DNA from: Lactarius indigo | Lineage: Eukaryota > Basidiomycota > Agaricomycetes > Russulales > Russulaceae | Reading direction: 5' to 3' | Assembly (NCBI GenBank): GCA_025766275.1 | Contig: JAFKAC010000027.1 | Span: forward strand, 186,001-250,000 | DNA length: 64,000 nt | Part shown: piece after piece, positions 31,206 to 43,073 of the stretch | Position numbering within the stretch: the first letter of the stretch is position 1 | How the letters are laid out: each line of letters begins with the position of its first letter | The notes under the pieces: generated by a model | What the model was told of the DNA's origin: nothing | The model's input: only the letters and a program-made list of their open reading frames with translations | The model's database searches: none | Program-made: the position numbers and the translations under genes

Positions 31206-31746
31206 AATGGCTGGTGATCGGATGTGAATCGGTTCGGGTTCTGTGATATGTGCGGACTCAGCTCGTTCAATGAGGAGATCTTGTATTGCTCCTCCGCTAG
31301 TCTCTGTTTGATTTGGCTCTCGTCCTTCACTCCCTTCTTGGCTTTGCTCGTTTTCTTCCGCTCCTTCTGATACTACTTCTCCAGTGGAGTGTTCTCGTAC
31401 TTGCCCGTCAATAGGGCCCCAATCGGCTCGACTGTTAAGCTCTCGTGCGTCGATATCACAGTGATATCTAGGTCCTGCTGGTCATACGACGTCCCACTGG
31501 GAATCTATGGGGTTCCACGTAACTTCTACCCAACACAGGTGGTCGAAGTTGAACTCAACTGGGCGGAACCTAGTAGGTCCATTAAATTCTACGAAGTATC
31601 CAGTTTCTTCTTGCCTTTCCCTCCAACCGGCGGCTTGTAAAAAGCGCATAGGGATGTTTCATTCTCCTCTTCTTGGGAGCGAATAGGGACGGAAGCTCGT
31701 CCACTGGTCTCTTGTTGTTACGGCCACGATGGTATCTTGGTCTTAA

Positions 31747-32274
31747 TGTAACGTTGCCATGACGTTAGCTCGACTTGAGCGCAGATGGTGGTAACAACTT
31801 AGCGATATAACGGTCTGTTGGCTTGAAGACACGGAGGTCCAAGTCCTTGCCTTAGTGAATACGTGGAGGTACACCGGCAAGCTGATATCTTCGTCACGAG
31901 CGAAGTCGGACACCCTTCAGAAGTGAAGGTGAGAGAAGAGAAGAAGAGAAGGAAAACCAAGTGACGATTCAAGAAGACCAAGATGGCGTATCTTGGTCTT
32001 CACAAGACAGATTAAATACAAGTCAAGCAGGCTTTCAAGCGCTGCTATGAGTCACAGTATCGTAGCGTCCAATGTATCGCGTAAGTAACTCGAACCCTAA
32101 TACTACTACTACTAGTATTAGTGGTGTAGTCCTCAGTCAGCAATCAGCGCACAATCTCCTATCGTACTTGTATCGCCTATCGTAAGTCCGCAACTAATCT
32201 ACCTTACCGCCATAGTTGCAACCGGTACAGTAAGGGTCTCGAGTCGTACAGTCCATACAAGCATGAACGTGACA
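31747..32274 (-). repeat. 5' LTR of element 3
   Basis: It runs from TGTAACG to CGTGACA (terminal variant of CGTAACA). It contains the aagaccaagat and tcttggtcttc hairpin and a TATTTAA box like those of elements 1 and 2. Its outer edge abuts coding sequence of the DUF6532-like gene. Confidence 0.87.
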
Positions 32275-32275
32275 G

Positions 32276-34471
32276 AGGGGGTCACAGAGAAACCAAGCTT
32301 TATTAGAAGGTGCTACAGGTGAAAATACATCGACTCAGGCGAATGCCATCAGTGGTCAAGGGGTCGACAACCAGACCCAACCTCAAGGTGTCCTGAATGG
32401 TACGTCCGAAACCTCAAGTTAGACACAGCTCACACTATAATCAGGAAATGGGAAACGTACCTTTCCCCATGACAATCCCGACATCCCTGCCACTTCAGAA
32501 GTCCAGCCCAGCCCTCCCAAAAGGGCACAAGATGGCAACAAGGGCAAGGGTAAGTAAGAGCCACATAGATCAAGAGTGATTTACTTACCAAATGTCCAAA
32601 GGCCCAGCCGATAGTCGCCCAATGCAGCTCAGATTGACAAACGAAGACGCGCAAGCTGAGCCTGAGAGAGAGCCTGAGAGAGCCCCTGAGGGTGAGGGCA
32701 GTGGGGGCGGCAAGGGAAAGCAGCCCATGTTGCGACGAAGTAAGATGACTGCTTACGAATTGTTTTCATTTGTTTGTTTGTTGATTGTTTACTTCGGGTT
32801 TTCTTCCAGCAACGTCTTTCTACCCTGGCTACTACGGTCTCTCCTCCATCTCCCAGCTCACCACTGATACTCTCGATACTCCCGTGGATCCCAGCGCCAA
32901 TGATCCCCAGTCTGAAAACGAAGACGACTGGATCGATGACTCAGTGGTAGATCATACCCAGGGACCGCGTGCTGGACCCTCTGGGGCGATGGCAAACGAG
33001 GTGAGTTTGTGGTCCCACTTTGAATTGTCCATTCCTAACCACACTTGTAGAGACCCACCTGGCAAGGTTCGGGAACCACAAGTGCCTCCGTGGCCATCGG
33101 TAGGTACACTCGGGCCAGGGCCCCCTGGGTTTTGACCACTGACATGTCACTCGGGCATGGTGCCACGCTGTCAACAGTGCCCACAACCGTGTTACCTGGC
33201 TCTACATCGCCGCCACCTACATCAGTGCCGTGCATATCGGTGTCGTGCACATCGGTGCTGCGCACATCAACATCAGGTGAGTTATTTTGTTGTATCTTAT
33301 ATCTCTCTGACTCATCTTAATAATAGCAGCCATAGTTCCACCGAGTGTTCGCCAGGCCCAGGACAGCATTACAGCTGTATCCGAGTCTACGTGGCCCTCG
33401 AATACTGACCTTTCTTTTGCTCCGGGTTCAACAAGACTTATGCTCACTGCACAGCATCCCCTTATACGCACAGTTATTCAAGAAGCTATCGAAAACGTTC
33501 GGGCAGCAATGCTGTTCAATGACGCATTCCCCAACCTGAATTGTGCTTTTACATTTATTCATGATGCTCTTATTTCTGCTGCGTATTCGTATGGCCCGGT
33601 AGCATCGATGCTCTATAAGCGTCTTATGGAAGACGACGAGTACTTGGCGAGGATTATACCTTTGGTAAGTGGTAGCGTATCTTGTTGCCGGTGATGACCT
33701 CACCCTCACTGTTTGAAGCCACGCGCTCGCATCTCCCTTTTCAGGGCCGAGGTTAGAGAATGGTGCAATGCCATCACATTGCTGACCTTTTTGGCCATGG
33801 CTTCGCGTGAGGAGATCATCGAAAGTGTCCGACATCAACTCTCAAACTACAACTACACTTTTCCGACGGTGGGACTGGTAAGTTTGGTCCTTCAAGCTGA
33901 CTCTAGCTAACATTTAGTCAGCCTAGGGCGACTCACAGACTCAAGAGGCGAACATGGCCATATCGGAATGACCAGATCATCACAGTGATCCGGGAGCTGT
34001 ATTTCACTGGAGGAAATACATCCTTTGCGGCACATTTTCCCCATTTCTTTGCATACACAGAGAGTGGTGATCGGGAAAACCGGCGTGAAGTTCCAATCCC
34101 AATGGTTGCATTGGTTGCGACAGCGGTGAGTTCTGTCTACAGTATGTACATGAGTAAGCTAACCAAATCTATTAGCTCTATGCAACTCTATATGAGTGGC
34201 GTACGGGTGAACAGCAAGTCACAGAGTTCTTGGCCTCGGCGTACTTGGATGTTTATAATGGCCATATCAACACACTGCATCAAATCAAGGAGAGGCGCAG
34301 TGGTGCGTTCCATGCCATGATGAGTGAAATATATACCCAGGCAAGGTGAGTTCGTCTTTGTCTATCCTAACATGGTACTGAGTAAGCGACTGCGATAGCA
34401 CTGCTGTCGATGTTGGTGTTGGCTCCAGTGTGCCAATTGTGGCACTTGACTTCGAAGATCTTGAAGACTAA
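32276..34471 (+). pseudogene. DUF6532-like gene, 5' truncated by the element 3 LTR
   Basis: About ten exons join in phase through GT-AG introns of about 45-80 bp (for example 32400-32444, 32550-32601, 32740-32809). The N-terminal half is low-complexity: Gln/Asn, Glu/Pro, then Ser/Thr/Pro. The C-terminal half is ordered, with LTAQHPLIRTVIQEAIENVR, the block RELYFTGGNTSFAAHFPHFF, VALVATALYATLYEWRTGEQ and the YLDVYNGHINTL block. This pattern resembles DUF6532, a function-unknown family abundant in Agaricomycetes; the assignment is from memory. The frame is open back to the LTR edge without an ATG, so the original first exon is missing. The remainder has no internal stop. Confidence 0.65.
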
Positions 34472-34860
34472 GCGCATGATGTGATTTCAACAATCAATCA
34501 TCTGATCCCAATTAGACTCACTGTACATTCTCCTTTTTGTATTTCGAATGTTCTAACTTCTGTGCCAGTCAACAGTGGGCTCTATACCTGGGAATATCTC
34601 GTCATTTTATTTTTTATAACCCCCTCAAAAAAAAAACATGTCCCAGACTTTTTTCGTCAATTTGATCGTAGTCATTGTTCGGTTAGCTGATAGTTATTGT
34701 TCAGTTAGCTGATAGTTAGTAGTAGTGTCTTCAACAATTATCGGTAACTTAGCTGCAAATGCCAAATCATTTTAATCAAAATTATCGACAAACTATCAGG
34801 GGGTCGCGCAAATATAATGATAATGTCGGCTAGCTATAAGTTATCGACAGCGTATTGAAA
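34472..34860. other. A/T-rich intergenic stretch
   Basis: It holds a near-exact 25-bp tandem duplication (ttgttcggttagctgatag, near 34676-34715), scattered ttatcg motifs and an A9 run. No gene is visible. Confidence 0.5.
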
Positions 34861-36740
34861 TTATCGAAAATTAACGAAGTAGGTTTTTCCCGATGGCGCG
34901 GGCCAGATCTCGACGAGGCCAGGAAAAATGATCGCGCCGACACGTTCGCCCTCGCCGTGTTCAGAGCGGTGGCAGCGCTTCACGGCCTCGACCTGGCGCG
35001 GATACAAAGTACTCGCGAGCTCGAGAACAAATGAGCGGTAGAGCGCATCCGCATCCGCGCCCGCCCTGGTTGGCGCGCCGTGCAGCATGCGCGAAAATTG
35101 GAACGCGTCCTGGAGCACGCTGCGTGTTCCGAGCGGGTCCTCCGCGCTGTCCGGGAGAAGCGCTGCAAGCGACGGCATGTTGTCTTCGAAGATCATCCGC
35201 ATCATCTCGGGGGTCAGAACCTCTACCGCGGCGGAGAACGTGTGGCGACGCCAGACCGCAGCTGCAGTTGGATCCCCTGAGAAAAACCAAGACGCGCCCA
35301 AAAACGTTTTTTTGAAAAAAGAAAAGTGACGGACAAGGAACCATCATTATATGTTTTGGGGGGGTGGGCGTCAGAGCTGCATTTCCTGCGTTCCAGAGGA
35401 TGGGATGGAAACTTAAGGGCGTAGAGACGCTCGTGCATGCGCATGTACTCCAAGTTCGCGTTTGCCGAGTTTGTCACAACCACGGAGTTAATGATACCAT
35501 CCGAGATCACCTCGGTCATCGCGTGCCGCAGCAGGCCCTGCACCATTATTGGCCGCACGTCCGTGAACAGCGCGGCGCTCTCCCCCACAGCCGTAAGGTC
35601 CGTCAGCACGGCTTCCTGCAGCGCCGCCGCAGGTGCGGGGGCGACGCGTAGCACCTCGCTCGCCCAACGGTCGATCGTACCCTCGAGCTTCGACCCCGTG
35701 TTCTATAAGCGTGCGCGCGCCGTGTACTACGATGAGGCATTCTCCGGTGGACTACGCGATCATGTCGTACCTTGATGGAAAAGTCATCGATGGAGTTCCC
35801 ACGTGACGTACTACATCGAGTCGGAGGGGTGAGTGGACTCGGAGGGGTTCAAGTTGTGCTGGACTCCGTCTGCTGACCCCGCTTTCCTGGACAAGGTTTA
35901 CATTGGGAGAGATCGGCTGGGCGGGTGTCCTGAGAGAGCTAGAAAGTGGGCTATCATCTAACTCGGGCTGAAAAGTGACGCTAATGTAATTGTGGCATCC
36001 CGACGACCAATATTTTGCATACCTGTAGAACCAAAGTGTCATCGGCATCAAACGACACGAGGCCTTGCAGGGGGCTTGAGGATCCAACATCAGCGTATTC
36101 ACGTCGAGGGAAGACATTATAGCGACTCTTGCGGGAATTGATAGTCCTCTCGGTTTTGTACGAGGCGATGCTGGTGACACTTAGCGTAAAGCTCGGGTTG
36201 TATATGAAAGAGTCGGCCTCGGGAACCTCTACCGGCGCCAGTTATGTTAAGGTTAAGCCCGCATTTTTGCGTGGTAAAAAGCTATGCAAAGTACCATCCC
36301 CCAAGCCTCGAGTTGCGTCGGCGGCGCTCCCCTGAATCGTCATCTTTGAGAAAAGATTGCGTGCTGGAGTTGCAGTACCCTCGCCTTCTTGTTCGACCAC
36401 AGCAAGAATTGAAAATTGACCTCTATGGAGACTCCGGATGTTCTAGACCGGCGCAAAGTGTAAGGTTATTATAGTCTCAATCCCAGGACCTGCTGTACTC
36501 CGAGTCACTGGCAAGTACACACCTGTGCAGTAGCTCGTGCTACTGTTCCCCAGACTCCCATATATGGAAATTACTTACAACTCCGACTGTGAACACCGCA
36601 CCGGGAAATCCTTCCGCTTCAAGTTCTGTCATTGAGGGCACCGCAAGGGTCACCGTTGCTTCTCGGAGGTAAAAGCCCGGTGCCCATTCTAAGCGTGAAC
36701 GTGCATGAACTCACGTAGGCACGCTCGGTTAGTAGCGTAG
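34861..36740 (-). pseudogene. Uncertain multi-exon hypothetical gene or gene remnant
   Basis: Several protein-like exons lie on the minus strand. From the 5' side they include one ending AEGFPGAVFTVGV before GTAAGT (near 36580), one ending VSFDADDTLVLQ before GTATGC (near 36025), an exon from about 35700 (TGSKLEGTIDRWASEVLRV), and a last exon from about 35275 to the stop at 34861 (MMRMIFEDNMPSLAALLP, then ELASTLYPRQVEAVKRC). Acceptors at 36695, 35703 and 35276 look plausible, but one donor near 35415 is weak and intermediate exons do not join cleanly. I do not recognise a named domain; the last exon resembles uncharacterised mushroom proteins. It may be a decayed gene near the transposon cluster. 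Confidence 0.35.
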
Positions 36741-37015
36741 AGCAGGGGCACTCCTACCTTATGGTGTCTGGCCCCCCCAGGCATGCCGTGCCATGGTAAT
36801 GGAACCCTTCTCTTCTTTGGGGCCACTTAGCCCATTTACGGCAATCCCGAGTTATGATACACCGCCTACATATATCACAGCCTCGTCGTGAGACCGGCTG
36901 CGGGATTGGCACAGTGGCACTCATGGGTACTATAAATCCATTGACTTAGTTCCATGATCCGGACCATTTAAGATCCAAGTCCCGTCCTCACATTCCACAT
37001 ATCTCGTCCCCAGCC

Positions 37016-37455
37016 ATGTCTTCCCTCGGCATTCGTATTATCATGACCTTTACACCAGCAAAACAAGTGGAAGAAAGCGATCGACGACTAGAACGCGCTC
37101 AGGCGTTATTCGAGAAGCACCAAGATGTAATGAACCCACACGATCGCGATTTGGCTCACAGTTTGCTACAATAGTAAGTGAACCCCCTTTGGTCAATCCG
37201 TTATGTTCTAATAAGGACGCTTCTTCAAGTTCTAAAGACCTTAGAGTTGGCTTCGAAGCCAAGTGCCTACCTAATAGCCGAATCAAGCAAGCTCAACGAT
37301 ACTGCACTCAAGTGGACGAAGCGCTGCAGAAGATTCAGGTACGGTGACCGTGATCATGGCACTCTAATTGTGTGCTGATAGTTATCTCATGGCAGGCGAC
37401 CGTAGAGAAGACCGACGTGCGAGCCATAGAGGTCAAATCGGTTGATGGGGGTTGA
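37016..37455 (+). CDS. Small three-exon hypothetical protein, 108 aa
   Basis: Three exons, 37016-37173, 37230-37338 and 37396-37455, join in phase. Introns begin GTAAGT and GTACGG and end AG. The product starts MSSLGIRIIM and is rich in Glu, Gln, Lys and Arg with a helical, coiled-coil-like profile (RRLERAQALFEKH, then RIKQAQRYCTQVDEALQKI). It has no Cys pair, signal peptide or membrane segment. Individual exons are too short to stand out alone. The family is not recognised. The clean splice phases make it a credible gene; transcription is unproven. Confidence 0.55.
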
Positions 37456-37637
37456 TAGGCTTCGTCGTTTTGAGCCCGACGTTGTGGGGTTTGGGAGAGC
37501 GGCTGGGCCGAACCAAACATCACCCCAGCCGAGCGCGACATCCATCCTTCGATGGCCTATGAAATATGGCCTATGAAACTTCGTTCTATACTATTTCTGC
37601 TTCTCAACAATCACTTATGCTTATATACACATCATAT

Positions 37638-37892
37638 TTATATGACTCTCTCCACCTTGTTTTTAATAGTTATGACGAAATGATAGTCCACGCATAGTCC
37701 TCTTACTATGGTATCCGGTGGTTCGCAATATACCACGAACGCGTCAGCCTCAGCCGTTTCGCACAATCCTTTCTCGTCCGAGTCTCGATACGTTGTCCTG
37801 TACCCTTCCATTCCCACGCCTCTCAGGGCCTCAACAAGAGTCGACGCAGAATTCTGCAGACTATTCCAGGGTGCGTTTGCGCCAGCATTCAC
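37638..37892 (-). CDS. Possible terminal exon of a small hypothetical protein
   Basis: An 84-codon frame ends at 37638. The segment EALRGVGMEGYRTTY...FVVYCEPPDTIVRGLCVDYHFVI has ordinary globular composition. It begins at GTG and stays open upstream for a few codons, so a 5' exon would be needed; none was identified. It may be a chance frame. The remainder of 37456-38091 shows nothing else. Confidence 0.25.
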   Translation of the reverse strand: MNAGANAPWNSLQNSASTLVEALRGVGMEGYRTTYRDSDEKGLCETAEADAFVVYCEPPDTIVRGLCVDYHFVITIKNKVERVI

Positions 37893-38091
37893 GCTGTTAT
37901 AACAATGAAGGTGATCAAATTACTTCAAAACCCAATTGTCATTACAGTATGGTTACGTGTATGTGTAATACATATGATTGTGTCGCTGAGGAACGAGAAA
38001 ATGTCTCGGTTCCATACGAGGAAAACGCCTCATATCGACAAGATATCCGAAAAAAAAAGACGGGGAATGGGTGGGTGATGGAGCAATGTCT

Positions 38092-39199
38092 CTACTTTGT
38101 CGTCTCAACTGGCAAGCGGTCCATGTTCACCTTCCCCTCTGCTATCCACTCCTTCTTGACCAGTTTTTGGCGGTCTGTGTAATACAGCCGGTACACGAGC
38201 TTGATCGTCCCCTCGCTCACGCCCGCCACCATGCTGATGTCCTTGACGGCCTTGGACACGCCAAGCAGCAGACACGCAAAATAGATCGCGCCGCCTGCAA
38301 TCGACACGGGGCTGCGTCCGTCCGCGATGCCATGCTCTCGCGCAGCGACGATGATGTCCTTGCATATCGCCTGCACGTGCGGGGGCAAATCGAGGTGGTT
38401 GCAGTACCGCACCAAGAGGTCCTCTGGCCCCGCGACGCCAGTGGCGCCGGAGCGCGCTGCGCTCGACCCGGGAGTGAGATTGAACGCCTGCTCGAGGGCC
38501 TTGTAGCACTGTCCGAGGACCTTCTTCGATACGTGGGTGAGGTTGCAGATCTCGCGGAACGTGCGGGGCACGTGTGCCTGGCGGCACGCAATGAAGATGC
38601 ACGCTGCGATAACGGCGTCGAGCGGCTTCCCGCGGAGCAGCTTCTCCTCGTCTGCCCGCTTGTAGAGCTGCTTGGCGATGTCGCTGATCGTCTTTGGTAG
38701 CGAAAACTGGTCGCACCAGCTGGAGATATCGCGGAATGCGGAGAGGAGGTTTCGCTCAGAGCGCGAATTTTGGGAGCGCGTTGCCGCGCGTTGAAGCTCG
38801 CGGGCGATGCCCGTGCCGCCGTCCTTGAAGCCGATGATCGTATCGAGCTGCTCCATGCCCTCCATAAGAGGGTCGGCTGCAGCACCGACACGAGAAGGGT
38901 CGTCGCCTTCGTCGTTTGCGAAGGTCTGGAGCACGCGGGAATGGAATTGCAGCAAGACGAAACAGTCAAGAAAAAGGTGAAGCACGTACCCGCCACTCGC
39001 TCCGGGTGTCAACGACACGGTCGCCAAGGACCAGTCCACAGCTCCCACACACGAGGTCTCCCGCGCCAAACTCCTCGATAATGGTTGGATTAGGGTCTCT
39101 GCAGTCCGGGCAGATGAGACGGACGGAGAGGTCGGGTGCAAAGGCAGCCTGTTGGGGCTTAGGAGGCGATGCAAGAGGGAAGGGTTTGGGATAGGCCAT
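38092..39199 (-). CDS. SUA7: Transcription initiation factor IIB (TFIIB)
   Basis: TFIIB bridges TBP at the promoter and RNA polymerase II and helps set the start site. Exon 1 (39199-38990) encodes 70 residues with the N-terminal zinc ribbon, Cys30, Cys33, Cys51 and Cys54. The intron (38989-38926) splits the signature exactly after SEWR; exon 2 resumes with TFANDEGDDPSRVG, the B-reader/linker. Two cyclin-like folds follow: SLPKTISDIAKQLYKRADEE to LGQCYKALEQAF, and DLPPHVQAICKDIIVAAREHGI to the SEGTIKLVYRLYY end. The spliced product is 347 residues, normal for the family. It is divergent from the THO3 gene, sharing a roughly 420-bp upstream region. Confidence 0.96.
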
Positions 39200-39622
39200 T
39201 ATAGAGGATGAAGGGGGATCTTCTCGTGTGCGGGGGGGAAGTGGGTCGAGGGCTCAATAAAATGTGGACCCGGACAAAGCAAGAGAGACGTCCGAGCTAG
39301 ATAGGATCCCAATCTCATGGTTTCGAATGGAATCATTTGAAACAGACTTACCGACGGTGTTCCTAGATTACTCCTGACTTAAATGGAAAACAAGTAGTGA
39401 ATTAACTCTATGTGTGAGTTGCGCGCCCGATGACGAGTGCGACGATGGCAAGGGGGACAGGTCACCGTAGCAGACGATGAACGTTGTCGACAACCGAGTC
39501 ACAGCAACCGACCACAGCTCTGGCGATTACCAATGGGTGCCCCACTCTGATTTCCCACGGATCACGTGGATAATCACATTCATCGCTGACACACTCGGCA
39601 CTGGATTGGCTCCTTTGCCATC
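39200..39622. other. Divergent intergenic region between TFIIB and THO3 genes
   Basis: It must contain both promoters. No canonical TATA box stands out; a CT-rich stretch and a caagtagtgaattaactc segment are visible but not assignable. Confidence 0.4.
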
Positions 39623-41086
39623 ATGTCAAGTTTCGCACAGCAAGGGAAAGATGAAGAGGAGGTCCAGCCTCCGCAAAGACCGCCCTCGCCGCCTCCACAC
39701 ACAATATTTGCCGTCAGAGGCGTTCACGTACGCGTTGTATCAGCCAAACTTTCGCGAATATGGCCATGACGGGCGGCGCTGTCTCGTAGACACCGACCTT
39801 CTCCGCCTTCCGACCACGCGACGTTCGTATCACGTCCGCACATGCGATCACGCATGTCGCGTGGAGCTGTGAAGGGAAGAAGCTAGCCGCTGTGGGGATC
39901 GACAGGATGGTGCGGGTGTTCCATCCAGAAAAGAGCGTGCGTGATGTTCCCAGTGCCGGTCCTCTCTTCCTTTGCGCCGAACTGATCCTGATCTCACGGG
40001 CCAGATGGAGACGAGGTCTGCGTCTTTGTTCTCTGGCGCGCACAGTGACGAAGTGGACTACGTCGCGTGGAACCCCACTCACCCAGAGCTGTTCTGCTCA
40101 TCCAGCCAAAAGGACCGACGAATCGCATTCTGGGATGCACGACGTATGCGATCTCTCTTCTTCGCCTCTCCAGCGTTTTCTTCTCACGCTTCGCGCTTTC
40201 TTTTGATCAGAAAGCCGACATATCCAACAATGCACGCTCAAAGTTTCCCCAGTCCAAATCAACTATGCGCCCGATGGCAGATCTCTGCTTTACGTCTCTT
40301 CAGGCAACCAGCTCTTCTTCATGTCCTACGGGAAGGATTCAAATGACTCCACCGCTCCCGCCCAATGGTCTCCCATGGACCGCTCTCCAGTACACTTCAC
40401 TTTTTCTTTCCCTTCATTCCACGCCTAACCCCAATCTTCCTGCGATGGGCAGCTGACGGCATCGTCGGCAATGTTCAACCACACGGGAGACAGCGTGATT
40501 CTCACGCACATGTCAGAGCACGCGATCCGCATCGTCGACGTGCCCTCCCTCGCGCTGCGCGAAAACCTCGCGGCGCACGTTGGCGGCTGCGTTGCAGCTG
40601 CGCTCGACCCCCGCGGGCGCTACCTCGCCTCGGGCGGGTTCGACTCGATCGTGAATCTGTTCGACACCAGCGAGTGGATCGCCGCCCGCACGATCACCGT
40701 CTGCGAGTGCGTGTTATTACCTCCTTTGTGTCGCTCCTGCGGTGATGACAGCTGATCACATCTTATCTATCTCCTTAATGACAGGCAAGCGATCTCGGAC
40801 CTGAGCTTCTCGCACGACGGCGAGTATCTCGCGATTGCCGGCGCAGGAAACTACATCGACATCGTACGCCCTATTCTTCTACCTTTCTGTCGTGGGTTGA
40901 AAAATCGTGCCGCAGTGTGCGACGGAGACGGGTGTACCTCTGCACAGGGTCCCCGCGCTCGCAAGCTCGCCCAAGGTAACATGGCATCCTTCGAACTACG
41001 TCATCGCGTACTGTGGACAGACGAAACAGCGCGAGGGTGGACCTGCGCCAGTTGCTGTGATTAGCCTCTTTGGCCCGGGGCTGTAG
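39623..41086 (+). CDS. THO3: THO complex subunit 3 / TEX1-like WD40 protein
   Basis: In the THO/TREX complex this beta-propeller couples transcription to mRNA export. ATG 39623 opens a short Pro-rich N-terminus (exon 1 to 39727). Exon 2 (39790-39936) has FSAFRPRDVRITSAHAITHVAWSCEG, and the WD repeat continues with KKLAAVGIDRMVRVF. Exon 3 (40005-40143) has SGAHSDEVDYVAWNPTHPELF and DRRIAFWDAR. Later exons give INYAPDGRSLLYVSSG, MFNHTGDSVILTHMSEHAIRI, LDPRGRYLASGGFDSIVNLF and LSFSHDGEYLAIAGAGNYIDI. The last exon ends KVTWHPSNYVIAYCGQ before TAG 41084-41086. All introns are short GT-AG and phases agree. TEX1 and THO3 are names for the same family member. Confidence 0.9.
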
Positions 41087-41378
41087 GAGTATAGCGGTAC
41101 GGTAGCGTGTCCAGGGACTCTTAAATCACCATTCTAAAAGACAATCCATGCATTGTCGGTTCCTATTTCCTGGGAATGTGCTTCGTACCTCAGTTGGGCC
41201 TCAGCTTGTGTGTTTCCTTGGGGGTGGCTACCCCACTGTACAATTGTTGCGCGAAGTCAATTGTTTGGGCAGAACTCACGCCGACCGTACACGCGGCCGG
41301 CTTCTCCGGCTTCTTTCTTTCCACGTGCCATATATAACAAAGCAAAGCCGTCAAAGCAAAGCCGCCCCATACACCCAG

Positions 41379-42796
41379 ATGGAACCTACAGACCCAGCCA
41401 GCTTCAATCACCGTACAGAGCTACTCTCCACAGGGCGGACGTACCACTTTGTCGACCACAAGCCCGAGAACGACTCCGCGTCCGCAGCGACAGCGCCTAC
41501 CATTCTCTGCGTCCACGGCTTTCCCGACATCTGGTGCGTCGTACTTCCCTTCCCTTCTCTCTGAATTTTTTTTTCTGACACACACCGTGTCGGTGGCTCG
41601 GATCAGGTATGGTTGGCGATATCAGATCGGGCCATGGGTGCGTGCGGGGTACCGAGTCGTCGTGCCGGACATGCTCGGATATGGCGGGACTGACAAACCG
41701 CGGGCCGCGGAGGAGTACTCGATGCGGAGGCTCTGTGCGGACCTCGCTGCGCTTCTGGACGTCGTTGGAGTGCAGAAGGCCGTAAGTGTCGTCGTGATTC
41801 CCTGTTCAAACGCTCACACGCCGCCGCACCGTGTGATGGGGATGTCGTCGATTCGCTGTACAGATCGTGATCGGGCACGATTGGGGGTCGTACATGGCAG
41901 GGCGGTTCGCGTTGTGGCACCCAGACCGGCTGTCGGCGCTGGCCCTGTGAGTTTCGTCTATCATTCCTCCATCCGTCATCGGGCGGAGTTGACAGGTGCA
42001 TTTACCAATGGCAGATTCTCTATTCCATACACGCCTCCCCTCAAGACGTACATTCCAATCGAAGCAATCGTTGAGAGAGTGCCCAACTATTCATACCAGC
42101 TGTACTTTGCCAACCCAGAGTCTACAAAGGAAATCGAGGCAAATGTACGGAACGTGATTTTTGAGCCAGTGTACCCTCGATCCGCTAACCTACTAGATAA
42201 ATCGTAGCTTGAACGATTCCTGCGGGCGATATATGATATTGAGGTGCATGAGAAAAGTATCGTGCTGTATGGGAATATGCGAGAGGCGGTTATCAATCCG
42301 GGACCAACGAGGCCACCGAAGTCGAGGCCTCCATTAACAATTGACGTTCGTAATTTTTGGTTATCGAAACGCCGAGACAAAAAAGCACTGATGCTTTTGG
42401 GCACACTAGGAACTCCGATACGTTTCTTCCCAGATGCGCGACATGCTCGGCCCGCTATCATACTATCGTACGACGAAAGTACGCTTTGAGGAAGAACAAG
42501 GTTCGTGACACGAACCAAGGAAGGTGACAAAACACACTGATTTCTCGTTACCAGCTGCACAGTTGCCAGATCATCTGCCGGCCAACCTGCCCGTTTTCCA
42601 TATTTGGGGAGCCAAGGATCTGGCAGCTACACCCAGTGCGCTGGCCAAGATGAGAGTGTTGATACCCAAGTTGGAAGAGAAGAAGCTCGAGGACGTGGGC
42701 CATTGGATAATGGTTCAGGCGAAGGATGAGGTGACAAAAGGTGTCCTGGATTGGTTGGCCAAGCTGGGTGATGTGGTCGTATCGTCAAAGCTATGA
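41379..42796 (+). CDS. Epoxide hydrolase, alpha/beta-hydrolase fold
   Basis: It opens epoxides to diols through an enzyme ester. ATG 41379 starts MEPTDPASFNHRTELL. The oxyanion motif HGFPD precedes intron 1 (41532-41607). The next exons carry RAGYRVVVPDMLGYGGTDKP and the nucleophile elbow GHDWGS (Asp is the nucleophile). The lid has SIPYTPPLKTYIPIEAIV and NYSYQLYFA, and a later exon has DMLGPLSYYRTTKV; both carry candidate lid tyrosines that activate the epoxide. The C-terminal exon has WGAKDLAATP and the catalytic His in VGHWIMVQ. Seven exons join in phase; one acceptor (42014) was chosen to keep frame and lid similarity. No signal peptide is seen, so it is probably cytosolic. The substrate is unknown. 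Confidence 0.9.
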
Positions 42797-43073
42797 CCGC
42801 TGTATGAGTCAGGCACGCTGAGTTTTAAAATAAAGCGGAATTACCCGGTGAAGAGTGTCCCACAAACGTCGTCCTTGTCCTTACAGCAGCTCGTTCAACC
42901 CTCTGTCACCGTCCTCTTCCTCACCTACTCCTTTCGCTCTCATCCTTGAATCTTATCCTTTTATACTCGCCTAACGTACTTTTTTTGCATCAAATTGTTT
43001 TGGTAATTGCCTTTGGCACTCGTCCTTTTTTCCCTTATTGTCAAACCTGCTGAGACCTTCCAAATCACCCAGA

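Larger units (their letters stand above)
24622..32274 (-). mobile_element. Element 3: decayed Ty3/gypsy chromovirus lacking its 3' end
   Basis: It has a 5' LTR (31747-32274), primer-binding site, leader, gag, frameshift signal and pol in the same order as element 1. Homology to the pol tail begins abruptly at 24622, equivalent to about 13076 in element 2, so the last 300 bp of tail and the 3' LTR are gone. A foreign solo LTR interrupts the tail at 25115-25732. At least six TGA codons replace arginine CGN codons of the sister copies. Confidence 0.9.
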
